Positions 11,701 to 23,587 of a DNA stretch of 64,000 nt are shown in pieces. Every line of letters begins with the position of its first letter. Position 1 is the first letter of the stretch. A program made the translations under genes and the position numbers. The stretch is from Piper betle. Lineage: Eukaryota; Streptophyta; Magnoliopsida; Piperales; Piperaceae. The stretch is taken from NCBI GenBank assembly GCA_033002965.1, contig JAURVB010012658.1, positions 474,876 through 538,875 of the forward strand. Reading direction: 5' to 3'. The notes below the pieces were generated by a model. It did no database searches, was not told where the DNA came from, and worked only from the letters and a program-made list of their open reading frames with translations.

Positions 11701-12735
11701 ACTGGCTACCGCAAGGAGGTTAGCAAAATTACAATTTCATAGAATAGTAAATAGTTTTGCCTGGTTCTATCGACTGCAGACGCACCAGCCTGCCCAGCAA
11801 GTTGACGTTTCCAAGCATATGCTACGACGGCCCCATCAGGACAAACAAGAGGCATGTGCAAACCCCAAGAATTGCCTCGAGAACGCATTGACCCATTGAG
11901 AACACCAGCGGCTTCAAGTTGTCTTCCTAAAATTAGATAAAAAGTAAGATCAAGGAAAAGGCAATTGATGATTTCAAGGTGTAATCAAGACTAAAAAGGA
12001 CAAAAGCAGATATTCATATGTTTGTATGAAATTAATGATGAAGCAGTATCGTAATGAGCAGAATTTGTAGTTTCAACTGCTATATCCATCTACACCTCAA
12101 GCATCGACATGGTGTTTTTTTTTTAAATATTTTTATTTTCCAAAGCAAGATAGGAGTCTGATGAAACTAAACAAAATGGCAATATTTGGAACATCATCAT
12201 CATCATCAAACAAACCTTAATTGAACTATAAAAGAATTCAACTAATGCATGCGTTTAGAGTAGTCAGTCAGCTCAGAGCCAGTCAAATTGTTGAAAAGAG
12301 GCATGTAATGGATGAAACAAAGAAAGAGAGAAAAGTAACAAAATGAATAAGGTATACCAATTCATTATATATATATATATATATATATAGTAAGAAGAAA
12401 TATAGGGGGGGGGTGGGGGGAGGGGGCGCCAGTTGGAAAAATAAGAAAGACAAGGACAAGTGTTGGGTTACCGACGGATCGAAGATCATGGAGGTGAAGG
12501 CGTATGGACTCCTCCTGGTTAAGGATGATACGAAGGGGCTTGTCCGAAAGGGGTGGGGTAGAGAAGCGGCCACAAAGAGGGCCTCCAGAAAGCGATCTGC
12601 GGAGATGCGTATGTCAGCGATGAGGCGGGCGGCATGTGCTAGGCGGTCCATGGCCATAGCCACCTGCTTGGGCGGTGCCTCTACCATAGCTTCCTGTGAA
12701 TCCGCCGGTGCCTGCGAAGGGCCGGAGGTGGCCAT
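8727..12735 (-). CDS. MED27: Mediator subunit 27, seven exons, with frameshifts
   Basis: MED27 is a tail-associated subunit of the nuclear Mediator complex, which links activators to RNA polymerase II. Exons (minus): 12735-12472, 11926-11761, 11251-10793, 10011-9952, 9854-9786, 9005-8962, 8874-8727. Diagnostic segments are EAPPKQVAMAMDRLAHAARL (exon 1), NSWGLHMPLVCPDGAVVAYA (exon 2), LALKAFTDQK (exon 3), DYIHARGFSVYH (exon 4) and HWICTYQTLF (exon 6). The C-terminal zinc-binding pattern is C-x2-C in VCSACGR with H-x2-C in YHIRC near the stop. Intron 2 uses a GC donor (CCAG|GCAAAA) and the phases agree; the others are GT-AG. Exon 1 is one base short (C-run near 12547-12564) and exon 3 also nets one base short, with TGA codons at 11094-11092 and 10800-10798. 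Read literally it cannot make full-length protein: either a recent pseudogene or uncorrected homopolymer errors. The identity is secure. Confidence 0.85.
9081..9453. repeat. Tandem duplication inside a MED27 intron
   Basis: Copy 1 is 9081-9283 and copy 2 is 9284-9453. They share CATAATAATA...AAACTCATAAGAG at the start and GAGGCCAGGGACAC at the end. Copy 1 has about 30 extra bases near 9140-9170. It lies between exons 5 and 6 and does not touch splice sites. Confidence 0.9.
10563..10640 (+). repeat. Inverted dispersed repeat, arm 1 (MED27 intron 3)
   Basis: Contains CCAACCCTCCTCCTTTATCC and GGCAATGCCAAAGCATTGCG. The reverse complement of a related sequence lies in the preceding intron at 11521-11585. 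The origin is unknown; it may be a piece of a dispersed retroelement. Confidence 0.6.
11521..11585 (-). repeat. Inverted dispersed repeat, arm 2 (MED27 intron 2)
   Basis: CCAATGCTTTGCGCATTACG ... GAAGGAGGGTTGGCATCAGG is an inverted, diverged copy of 10563-10640. The arms flank exon 3, so the pre-mRNA could fold around that exon; this is inference. Confidence 0.6.
12366..12429. repeat. (TA)n tract followed by a G-rich run
   Basis: About twelve TA units (12366-12389), then a short spacer and GGGGGGGGGTGGGGGGAGGG. Located in MED27 intron 1, about 45-105 bp from the exon 1 donor. The G-run lies on the non-transcribed strand relative to MED27 sense, so the pre-mRNA would be C-rich. Confidence 0.9.
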
Positions 12736-15260
12736 CAGAGATTGGAGCATGGTCCCAACTCCCGCCAGCAGCAGCAGACGAAACAAGGATGTCTATTTTG
12801 CAATTGATGCAATTGCAACTGCAACCAACCCCACTAAAATTAAAAGGGAGCAAATATTTAGTCGCACTACCAAAGGAGGAAGGATGCAGGTTCAAAGTTT
12901 CTGCGCCGGGCCGATGGGTGTTGGGGTTGGGGGGAGGCAGGTGAAAGGTCTTCTAGACGAAGGTAGAGGGTCTGACGGTGAGTCGACGGCGGCTAGGGAC
13001 TGGGGAGTATACAAAGATGCTAACCACTATTCTTATATTCCCTTCTTATTCTTGGGGCCTGGGCCTGGGCCTGGGGTATGGTCAAGCCATCGGGTGGGGT
13101 TCGGGCCTGTAGGAAAAGGATGGCTCGAGTTCAATTCGATTCGAACGGTTAAACTTTTTATTAATTTCTTTTTATATATTTTTTACTATTTTAAAACTGA
13201 AATAGTTTAAACCCGCCAGTTATATTTAAATTTAATTTAATAATATATAAAAATGAATTAAAAAACATGAATTGATTAATACTTTTAAATAAAATAGTGA
13301 ATATCTATTTAACGTTAATAAAAAAATATTTTTTAACATACAATAATCATTTAAAAATATTAAAAATAATTCCAGTTTCATGTTTAAAGTAAGTAACAAA
13401 CTTAATTAAATATTTACTAAATAAGCAAACAATTTCTACTTAGAATACATTTTTATATTTAAATGGATTTTTAAAAGTTTTTTAATTATGTTAAACTACA
13501 TTCTAAATTTTTCCGGATAACTAGAGAAATTTACAATTAAATAATAATAAAATTGTATAATATTCACGATCCAAACAAGCTATTTTTTTTATCACTCTGC
13601 CTTTTTTCATCATTTTACAATTAACTACCCTTTTATAATTTTGTAATTTTTCTTTTTTGGATATTTCTGTTTGTAGTTGATTGAAGTAGTTTTTGGTGGT
13701 ATTATGTTTTAGCCCTTTAGGATATGTACGATGGCGACTTTTTTTGGCAGTCTCATGAAAAAATGGGTGTGATCCTTGACTGTTGATTGTTGATATTATA
13801 ATTGATTATTAATTATTGAGATGTCTAAGTATCACCAAGAACTAAATATTCAAATCTAGTCGTTTGTATAAATCACATGAGTATAATTTTGTTTAACCTA
13901 GACAAAACTGCCAACGAGTCTTCTAATCCTAGGGTTCGCATTAAATATAGCTAATACAAGAGTATCGATATTATTTATTTTCTTAAAGGGAAAAATTAAG
14001 GTAAGTTACCCCTAATATAACTTCTATGAGTTACACATATAATTTAAACCTTTTAATAGGTTATACAAAATAATATTTATATGTATTAAAAGTAGAGTAA
14101 GTAGAAGGTTGATAAATTGTTATTTTATTTTTTAATTTTTTTAAAATGTATTAGTTTAAACATATTTTAAAATTAATTTTTAGTACAATTATTTTGATAA
14201 TTAAGATGAAAAGGTTAAAAATATTAGATTGAGTTGAAAATTTATAATCTTATTATTTATTTATTTATGTAGATTTTGAGTAGTGTGACCGGTTAAATTA
14301 ATCTAAATAAAAATTATTTTATATATATATATATATATATAGACTTACTTTCCTCCAACACCTACGATCAGATAGTCCAAATTAAATGACTTATCCCCAT
14401 TTACGCAATCCCCATCACTCTTTCATCCAACCCAACCGCTACCCTCCATACCAATTGCCTCCTCCATCTAGTGCCGTCCGCCCCTCCGAGCACCTTCATC
14501 TCTCCCTTTGATCGTCTACCTTCCCTTTGTATTAGCAGGAATAACTTCAAGCTTTCTGAACATTTTTTCTTCAAATCTCTAATTATTTCTTCAAATTGGT
14601 TTGTTTGATTCGTTGTAGATGATCAAATTGTAATGTTTATTGGGATGGTTATTGTTAAATGTTGGAGAAATGACATGCTCCTATGGTCATTGGTAATAGG
14701 TCTGGTTGAATCTTTCCTTGCTTTGTATGTTATTTATTTTAACGGGCATGGTTAATTTTTATCATAATGACGAGCATACGATAACAAAGGTATCCTTTCT
14801 TGGTAAAAAAATGGTAACGATGATGAACTTTTTTGCAATGATGCTCATTATTTTTTCTTGTTTTGCAATATGTTTATAGTGATCTCTCGATAATTATACT
14901 TATGTTCAACAAAATAGAATTTTTATGTTGATCTTGACAAAAATGTGTAATATTTTTTATGTTATTTGAGTGGAACATAATTGGAATCATGTTTTTTATG
15001 ATGATAATTGTGAATGTTGTCAAGTTGTCTCATATGCCTAGAAATTTGAATATGGAAAGTGGTGAAAAATGTGAAGCCATAATTATTTATTAATGTAAAG
15101 AGTATGAAAATAATGATAAATTAATTCAAGTATTTCTAATAGATATGATAAAATGAATGGGTTTGACATTAGAAAAGTACCTCCGATAGAAAACAAATAT
15201 TGTTTGTTAATGTAAGGATTTTTGTTTTACTCTTGTGAAAGTTCATTAATGTACTGTAGT
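12736..15260. other. MED27 upstream region and AT-rich intergenic DNA
   Basis: The first few hundred bases should contain the MED27 promoter and 5' UTR. A long plus-strand frame (12413-13210) overlaps MED27 exon 1 and is its antisense shadow. From 13.1 to 15.2 kb the DNA is strongly AT-rich with a (TA)n tract at about 14321-14341 and no recognisable gene. Confidence 0.5.
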
Positions 15261-18200
15261 TGTAAAACCCACGATTCGAGTCAGGGTTTTATATTCAGAA
15301 CCGGTTGGTTCGACCGTTATTTTCGAGTCGAGTCAGTTTCAGAACACGTGTACTGAGCCGACGTCGGTCTCGTGTATGAGCCATGAGGGTCATGTGTACC
15401 CAAGTATATGATGATAACGCCATGAACACAATAGAAAGAATGAGTTATCAGAATATATGAGAGTATGCAGTTCATTTTTTATTATTATGATATATAATGG
15501 ATCGTAGAATTAGTTTTAGGCCGTTTACCGCGTTAGGACGCGTTACGGGCATTTTGGGTGGGTTGATAGTTCTAGAGCATATCATTATAATTTTTTGGTG
15601 TTGTTTGATTTTATGGGATTTTCCCATATTTTTTTAGAATTTTTTTACGACTTAAATATTATTTTTGACTCGAGTCGTAGACGAGTCAAGTAATATTTAC
15701 GACTTTGTCACCACACACCCCCGCGCGCGCCCTTCTTTTCTTCCCCAAACCCTCGCCCGACGCCGCCCTTGTGCGCGTCGCTGCCGCCGTTGTCGGAGCC
15801 GCCCGGTCTTCGATCGACGCCGCCCAGCTCGGCGACGACGTTGCTGTGCTGCCCTGACCAGGTCCGGCCCCCGTCGGATCGCCGCGACGCGAGGAAGCCA
15901 TGCCGCGACGCAGCGCCCGCATTGCGCTTCCGTCGCCGGCGACTAGCGCCGCCGCGATAGGTCAGTCGCCTTAGCACCCTCAGCCTTCCAGCGACCTTCC
16001 CCGACCGGAACGGAGGCCATCGCCGCCGTGGCCTGCCGGATCTAGCGACCCATCGCCACTGGTTCTGTTTTGCCATTTTCTGGCGAGCCGCTGCCTCCAT
16101 TGGCCACGCTGATGTCATAGATGAGTCGGGCTCGCCGAGCCGGTTCCGAGGGTACCCAACACGACCAGTTTCCGACCAGTAGATGCCGCCGGCGATTGTC
16201 GCCGGGAAACCATCGGAAGTCGCCGGAAAACCGCTGGAAAATCGGAATTTCTGGAATTCACTAGAATTCACCGGATCTTCCGCGGGGCTCACCCAGAAGA
16301 GCCCGATCGAGCTTCGGACGCCGATGAGCGCCGAATTTGAGTTCCGAGACACGCGACGGAACCCTAACAGTCGCCGATTGTCGACAACGTGATGTATAAT
16401 TACCTCCGATTGATTTATTTAAAATTGATTATGATTGTTAGTATAACATGCTAGAATTGAATAATTGTCATGATAAATGTATGAGTATGAGTGTGGCGAT
16501 GATTGCATGATGCAATTAATTGAGAATGAATAGTGAGTGATCTAATGAGGTAGATCGAGTTGAGCATGCTAATCGAGTAATGTAACTTAGGAAGAATACA
16601 ATAAAATTGGTAGGATGAGTTAGAATTATTTTCATATTTATGATTATTGATTGTGATTGATGTTTATTGAGTTTGATGCATCATGTAGTTAGTGGGCGTT
16701 AGTATTTAGTTTTGATGTGTAGGTACGAAGTAGGAGCTCGCCACCTAGGCGCGATGACACGCTTGGAGCTTCTACTAGGTCCGTTTAGGACTCGACTCTA
16801 TTTTACGTCTTTCTATTGTATGTTTATCTTATTATTTGCAGGACAGGTTAAGTGGCGTTTTATTGGATCCCACTTAACTCGGGCCATCTAGCCGAACAGA
16901 TTTCCGGATTAATAACCCCTCGAGGATGAGATCCCTCGAGGATGATTTCGAAAACAAGATCCACCACAAGTTGCCTTCGGGCCTATTATATAAATCCCTA
17001 CCCAGCCCTATATATATGTAGTTTTCGTGTTTTCAGTGAGACGAGAGATGGAGAAATCAACTGCACGTACCATGCAGAGGATGCCGTGACAGTCAAAGCG
17101 GGCTTTGGATTAGTGCCAGCGGACTGTTCCATTCCCGAGGGATCCTGACAACTCCGCGTTTGAGTTCCTCACACCCGGAGAACGTGGAGGTTTACGGGTA
17201 CTGTTTAGTACAGTGCATGTCCGGACTTGTGGTTCAAAGGGTACTAAAGGCGACTGCCTGAGAGTACTCGGCCTTCGTGCTCAAGGCCAGGAGAAATATG
17301 GAGGTAAGGAGAGGGCTTAGGATAAAGTTTCACGAGAAGTACTGAAAAAGAAGTGTTGAGAGTAGCACAGTACCAGCAGCAATAAGTTTGGGATGCTACC
17401 GGGTCTGCAGCCCAGTGGCTCCTCAGTAGTGCCCTTCAGAGTGTTCACGTGGAGTATATGTTGTTTTCTTTCATTTGAGAGTTTGCTCTCATAGCCAGTT
17501 TGTTATAAATATTTTTTTTGGACCAGTAACGCTTGTTACTGACGTTTTTCTTATATATATGTAGGTGATAAGCACGAGATGGATGTGTTGGCCGGGACGG
17601 AGGAGCAATAAGGTCTTCTGCACACACACATTGGGTGATTGAATGTGTAAAACCCACGATTCGAGTTAGGGTTTTATATTCAGAACCGGTCGGGTCGACC
17701 GTTATTTTTTGAGTTGAGTCAGTTTCAGGACACGTGTACCGAGCCGACGTCGGTCGCGTGTATGAGCTATGAGGGTCATGCGTACCCAAGTATATGATGA
17801 TAACGTGATGAACACAGCAGAACAGAATGAGTTATCAGAATATATGAGAGTATGCCAGTGATTTTTTTAATTATTTTATATATAATGGATCGTAGAATTA
17901 GTTTTAGGCCGTTTATTGCGTTAGGATGCGTTACGGGCATTTCGGGTGGGTTGATAGTTCTAGAGCATATCATTATGATTTTTTGTGTGTTGTTTGATTT
18001 TACGAGATTTTTCCCAATTTTTATGAATTTTTTTTAGATTTAATATGACTTAGTTATTATACTTGACTCGAGCCGGAGACGAGTCAAGTCTTAATTACAA
18101 GTTTGCCACCCAACCTTTCTTCTTCGCCGACCTTTTCTCCCCACGCCCAAACCCTCATGCCGCGCCGCCACTGTTCGCGCGCCACCGCCACCGCTGTCGG

Positions 18201-21097
18201 CGCCGCCCGGCCGTCGACCGACGCCGCCCAGCTTGGCGACAACGTCGCCCTACCGCCCCAACTAGGTCCGGCCCTCATCGGACCGTCGCGACGCGAGGAA
18301 GCCACGCTGCGACGCCGCGCCCGCATTGCACTTCCGTCGCCGATTCCGCCGCCGGCGATCAGCGCTGCCGCGATCGGTCGGTCGCCTCAGCACCACCGAC
18401 CACCCAGCGACCCTCCTCGACTGGAACGGAGGCCCTCGCCACCGTGGCCGGTCGGATCTAGCGACCCATCGCCGCCGGCCCTGTTTTAGTCATTTTCCGG
18501 CGAGCCACCACCTCCGTTGGCCGCGTCGACCTCGTAGACGAGTCGGGGTCACCGAGCCGGTTCCGAGGGTACCCAACACAACCCCTTTCCGACCATTAGA
18601 CGCCGCCGGCGATTGTCGCCGGAAAACCACCGGAAGTCGCCGGAAAACCGCAAGTAGCTACCAGAAAACCGCTGGAAAAATCGGAATTTCTGGGATTCGT
18701 CGGAATTCACCGGATCTTCCGCGGGGCTCACCCAGTGGAGCCTGATCGAGCTTCGGACGCCGATGAGCGCCAAATTTGAGCTCCGAGACGCGCGATGGAA
18801 CCTTAGCCGTCGCCGATTGCCGACGATGTGAGGTATAATTACCTCCGATTGATTTATTTAAAATTGATGATAATTGTTAACATAGCATGCTAGGGTTGAT
18901 TAATTATCATGATTAATGTCTTGACCGTGAATAAAGTAAAGATGTGCACGATGAGATTATTAGTTAATGAAGTAAGTGATCTAATGAGATGAATTGTGTA
19001 TGAGCATGTTAATCTAGTACGATGCAACTTAGAAGAACAGAATAAAATATGGTATGAATAGTTTGAGTTAGGATTATTTACTCTTATAATTATCTGTTTG
19101 TTATTTTGATGGATGATCTCGTGGTTGCATTGTGTGTGATTCATTGATTTCGATGCATCATGTAGTTAGTGGGCGTTAGTATTTAGTTTTGATGTGTAGG
19201 TACGGAGTAGGAGCTCGCCGCCTAGGCGCGATGACAAGCTTGGAGCTTCTACCAGGTCCGTTTAGGACTCGTCTCTGATTTACTCTTTCTATTGTATGTT
19301 TAATTTATTGCCTGCAGGACGGGTTAAGTGGCGTTTTATCGGATCCCACTTAACTCGGGCCATTTAACAAAACATTTTCCGGATTAATAACCCCTCGAGG
19401 ATGAGATCCCTCGAGGTTGATTTCGAAAACAAGATCCACCAAAAGTTGCCTTCGGGCCTATTATATAAATCCCTACCCAGCCCTATATATATGTAGTTTT
19501 CACGTTTTCAGTGAGACGAGAGATGGAGAAATCGACTGCACGTACCATGTAGAGGATGCCGTGACAATCAAAGCGGGCTCTGGATTAGTGCCAGCGGACT
19601 GTTCTATTCCCGAGGGATCCTGACAACTCCGCGTTTGAGTTCCTCACACCCGGAGAACGTGGAGGTTTACGGGTACTGTTTAGTACAGTGCATGTCCGGA
19701 CTTGTGGTTCAAAGGGTACTAAAGGCGACTGCCTGAGAGTACTCGGCCTTCGTGCTCAAGGCCAGGAGAAATATGGAGGTAAGGAGAGGGCTTAGGATAA
19801 AGTTTCACGAGAAGTACTGAAAAAGAAGTGCCAAGAGCGGCATAGTACCAGCAGCAATAAGTTTGGGATGCTACCGGGTCTGCAACCCAGTGGCTCCTCA
19901 GTAGTGCCCTTCATAGTGTTCACGTGGAGTATGATGTTTTCTTTCATATGAGAGTTTGCTCTCATAGCCAGCTTGTTATAGTTATTTTATTTTCCGGACC
20001 AGTAACACTTGTTACTGACGTGTTTTTATACTATATGTAGGTAATAATCACGAGTTGGAGGAGCCAGCTTGGACGGAGGAGCAATGAGGTCTTGCACACA
20101 CACATGTTAGATTTCTGAATGTTTAATTTTGTGTTATTATGTTATTATATTGTGAATGACATGTTCAAATGCATGAGACATGATAGAATGTGAAATGATC
20201 AGAGTAGCGCAGCAAAAGTGTGATGGGTTAGGACCCAAAGTTCAGAGAATGATGAGTATAATAGATTAGAAGTATGTGTGAATGCTATTGTTGCTATACG
20301 TATATATGTTTGAATATACGATTTTGACAGGGTGGCCCCTAATTGCATTTTTAGGGGAAATTCTGTCCCTTTTATTCTAGAATTTTTACTAATTCTGATT
20401 GGAATTGTGTTGGTGTGAAATTTAGGTTGCATGTCATCCATGTAGTATCATGTTAGGGTTTTATGAATTTATCCATGCATGACAAGTCGTATCTACATCC
20501 TAAGACGCCGAGATTGGATCCGTATGAGTTAGGTTCGGGGTAGCCGACCTAACCGGGGCTGGTAACATGCCGGTTCGGTTCGCGAGTGTGAACCGGATTT
20601 GGGGTGTTACAGAATGTTTCATGTTTTGTTTATGATGTTATTTAATAAACATGCTATGATTAAATGTTTGAGGTATGATAATGATACGAAATGAAATGAT
20701 CACAGTAGCGTAGCAAAAGTATGATGGGTTAGGACCCAAGTTCCAAAATGAGCTTATAGTATATCAAATTGTGTGTAATGAAATTGTTGATATATGATTA
20801 TATACCTGTATATATTATTTTGACAGGGTGGACCCTAATTGCACTTTTAGGGGAGACCCTGTCTGTTTTATTTCAGAATTTTGATCGTAACTGTATTCGT
20901 GTGTATTTTGAATTGCTTGTCATTCATGTAGTACCATGTTAGGATTTTGCGTATTTATTCATTCATGATGGATCGTATCTTCATCTTAAGATGCCGAAAT
21001 TGGATCCACATGAGTTAGGTTCGGGTTAGCCGACCTAACCGGGGCCTGTAACATGCCGGTTCGGTTCACTAGCGTGAACCGGATTTGGGGTGTTACA
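15261..21097 (+). mobile_element. Outer solo Gypsy LTR (copy A), split by a nested solo LTR
   Basis: The LTR occupies 15261-17645 and 20617-21097, about 2.87 kb in total. It starts TGTAAAACCC and ends GGTGTTACA. A 5-bp target duplication GTAGT is present at 15256-15260 and 21098-21102, and no gag or pol lies between, so it is a solo LTR left by LTR-LTR recombination. It has an AT-rich 5' part, a GC-rich CCGCC/GCCGGAAAACCG block (about 15720-16380), an AT-rich intron-like segment and several hairpins (stem at 16847-16878; GAGAG stem at 17476-17491; GTAAC stem at 17525-17540). The donor-like site reads GATGTATAATT and has lost a G that other copies keep. Confidence 0.88.
17646..20611 (+). mobile_element. 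Inner solo Gypsy LTR (copy B), nested in copy A
   Basis: A 2966-bp LTR, TGTAAAACCC...GGTGTTACA, with target duplication GAATG at 17641-17645 and 20612-20616. It is clearly homologous to copy A along its length, so a family member inserted into its own relative and then also lost its interior. The intron-like segment is intact (GAG|GTATAATT at 18833, TGCAG ending 19317). Conserved hairpins are at 19320-19357, 19948-19965, 20001-20016 and 20326-20367. Confidence 0.9.
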
Positions 21098-21291
21098 GTA
21101 GTCTTCTTATATTATTTGTTAAAATTGTTAAATGTCAATACTATTTATATATGGAAGAATAATAATGAGAAGTTTAGATTTCTACTCTTTACTTTGTCAA
21201 GTTGCCTCATTTAATTTCGATTGGAGTTTTCATGGATATTGTTCCATTCACAGTTATATATTTTATATGATGCTGGATAAAAAGGTCGTGA
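21098..21291. other. AT-rich spacer
   Basis: The second GTAGT of the copy A target duplication starts this stretch. Nothing recognisable follows until TGTTGACACCCC at 21292. Confidence 0.4.
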
Positions 21292-23587
21292 TGTTGACAC
21301 CCCATTTCATGTATTTGTTTGCACGTATTTATCCGGCCACGTGTATTATTTCTGAAGAATTGGTCCATGCTATTATAAAACTGTGAGGAGATTACAAGAG
21401 AAAAAGTCTCCATCATTCAAAACTGAAGGAGAGAATTTGTGTGGAAAATCCTGACGGTTTATGATCCCACGCCCGTAATCTCGAAACAGAAGAAGCGTGG
21501 AAAACTCTATAAAAGACAAAACCCGACGTATTGGGAAAGGGGGGCTCGTACGTTGAAAAGAAGAGAAATAGAAGAAAGAACAGGGGAAGAGCCCCTCGCC
21601 AGAGATTTATCTCCGGCGACCCCCTGGCCAACCACACCGCCATCTTTTCTGTGAAGCATTGCCAAAGAGAACATTTCCATAGCCTTGAAGATGAAACCTA
21701 CCTTGTTGCTGTTGCACATGCCAGAATAAAGATTGTTGTGAAATTGTCGCCATTGCCATGAGAAGAGGAGAAGACTGGTGAAGCAAGGTCTCCAACGCCA
21801 ATGTCCGTCCAAGACCTCTCTCCATTCCCAGTATTCCCTCACTTCCCTCAAAGCCAAGCCGCCAACCAAAGCTGTGCCCAAACCCGCCGGCAATGAAGAA
21901 GAAGATAGCATCTCTGTTTTGCAGGTTCAACGTCCAATTTTTGGGCAACATTGGCCGTATTGGACCAGTCCGAGACCACGGGCGTGAAACTTGAAGTGCC
22001 CCCTACACAACGCCTCGAGGACTTGCCGCCGGATACTCCTGTCATCGCTGGGAAATCGCCACGAAGCACCCCACCAGAGAATGGAGGGAGAAGGCGGAAA
22101 ACAAAGCAACGAAGAGCAGATTTCGCTGGTTTTTTCGACCAGTAACGGCCGTTCCCAGCGCCGCCGTGGAGTGAAATGTGAAGACGGAGGAGTGGTCTCA
22201 AAACCCAAAGTGAGCTTCGCCGGTGTTCGCCATTGCAGTCGCCGGAGAAAAGCCAGGAAGAGACCCATCCGACCAGAGGAAAAGATAGAAAACAGAGCAG
22301 TAACAGCAGCAAAAGCCAGATTTCGCAGCCGTTTTCCGACCACCTCCGGTAGTTACCAGCCCCAAAGTGGAGCGAAATGTGAAGACGGAGGAGTGGTCTC
22401 GAAACCCAAAGTGAGCTTCGCCGGTGTTTGCCATTGCAGTCGCCAGAGAAAAGCCACGAAGAGACCCATCCGACCGGAGGAAAAAGCAGAAAACAGAGTG
22501 GAAAACAGTCGCGAAGAGCTAATTTCGCGACCATTTTTCGATCGGCGCCGGTCGTTTCCAGACCTTCTGTTGATATCAAGTGAATATGGAGAATTGATCT
22601 ACAAGAACATGCCGAGAGCCGCCGGAGTTCGTCGCTGAGGTCGCCGGAAAAAAATTGAGAAGTGACCGATCGGAGCAGCGTAGCACAAAAGTGCAGAAAA
22701 GTATCCAACTTTCCGACATCCGACCGACCGACCGGAGCCACCGCTGATTGTCGGACCACCTCCAAGACCTTCATCGTTCTGAGATCTACAGTTCTGGGTG
22801 AACTCCACCACCATCAGACGCCGGAAAAGCCGCCGCCGGAGCCCCAAAAACGCCGCCGCGTCACGCCGTAGCCGGGTCTGTCGTGCCCGTTTACCTCTGA
22901 CCGAGTCCGCTTTCCTGCCAGGTCCGTGATCAGATCCATCTGCCCCACAAATTGCTAGACCCGCGAACAGACTCGGAACCGTGGTCGTGTCCGAGACCCA
23001 CCCTGTGACCCGGATTCGAGTTGGCGCACCGTGTACCAGAAGCAGACTGGCGTACGCATAAAGGAAAGATAGCCTGCGCACGCCATCCGGTCCGGTCCAG
23101 TATTTATTTGGTTTAAACCAACTCGGAACGGCCCGGTTCAGTGTATTAACGTTCCAAAATAATTTGAAGGCATTATAGATCTTGGATTGAGCCGAAACTT
23201 ACTACCCCACTATTTTTGGACGCTCTGGACACATTGGTGGGGTCATTTTAAGGATTTAAAAAGTAGAAGGGGATAATTATTGGCATTGGAGTCAAAGATC
23301 TTAGGCGAATTGATTTACCGGTGGCAAAAATTCACTGTTTTGTGTAACTTGTAAAAATCAACGGAGAAATAGTGGATTGTGAGTACTAATCTCACCGTGG
23401 ACTGACTTAGGGATTCAAGTTGAACCCTAAGGAACCACGTAAAAAATTCCCTATGTGTCATTTTACTGTTTCTATTTTCATCGCATTATCTCTTTGCGCG
23501 GCAAGGGCGCCTCGGTCCCACCGAACCTTTAAACCCGAATCACACCCCAGAACCGATTCGAGGGGGCGGACGATCCCGTGCCCGAAC
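21292..23587 (+). mobile_element. Probable GC-rich LTR (solo or truncated)
   Basis: It begins TGTTGACACCCC, a common plant LTR start. A promoter-like CTCTATAAAAG lies at about 21506-21516, followed by a long GC-rich leader with GCCGGA motifs and about 211-bp tandem repeats, and it ends near CCCGTGCCCGAACA at 23587. No target duplication (CGTGA against GTATT) and no PBS or PPT were found, so the right border and LTR status are tentative. Several short frames in it are compositional artefacts. Confidence 0.4.
22147..22640. repeat. Degenerate tandem repeat, unit about 211 bp
   Basis: TGGAGTGAAATGTGAAGACG starts at 22167 and its counterpart TGGAGCGAAATGTGAAGACG at 22378, with high similarity across the whole unit including GTGAGCTTCGCCGGTGTT. 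A third, decayed partial unit follows from about 22550. These units explain the apparent open frames on both strands here. Confidence 0.85.

Noticed and set aside
12413..13210. 265-codon plus-strand open frame
   Set aside because: It lies antisense over MED27 exon 1 and the G-rich tract. Its reverse strand carries the conserved MED27 N-terminus, so the frame is a shadow.
15665..16392. Arg/Pro-rich frames on both strands in LTR copy A (similar ones in B, D and the gag-only LTRs)
   Set aside because: They arise from CCGCC-rich composition, are open on both strands at once and are not kept in frame between LTR copies.
21848..22774. 308-codon minus-strand frame in the LTR-like block
   Set aside because: It is built of the 211-bp tandem repeats and is low in complexity; no protein family recognised, and plus-strand frames overlap it.
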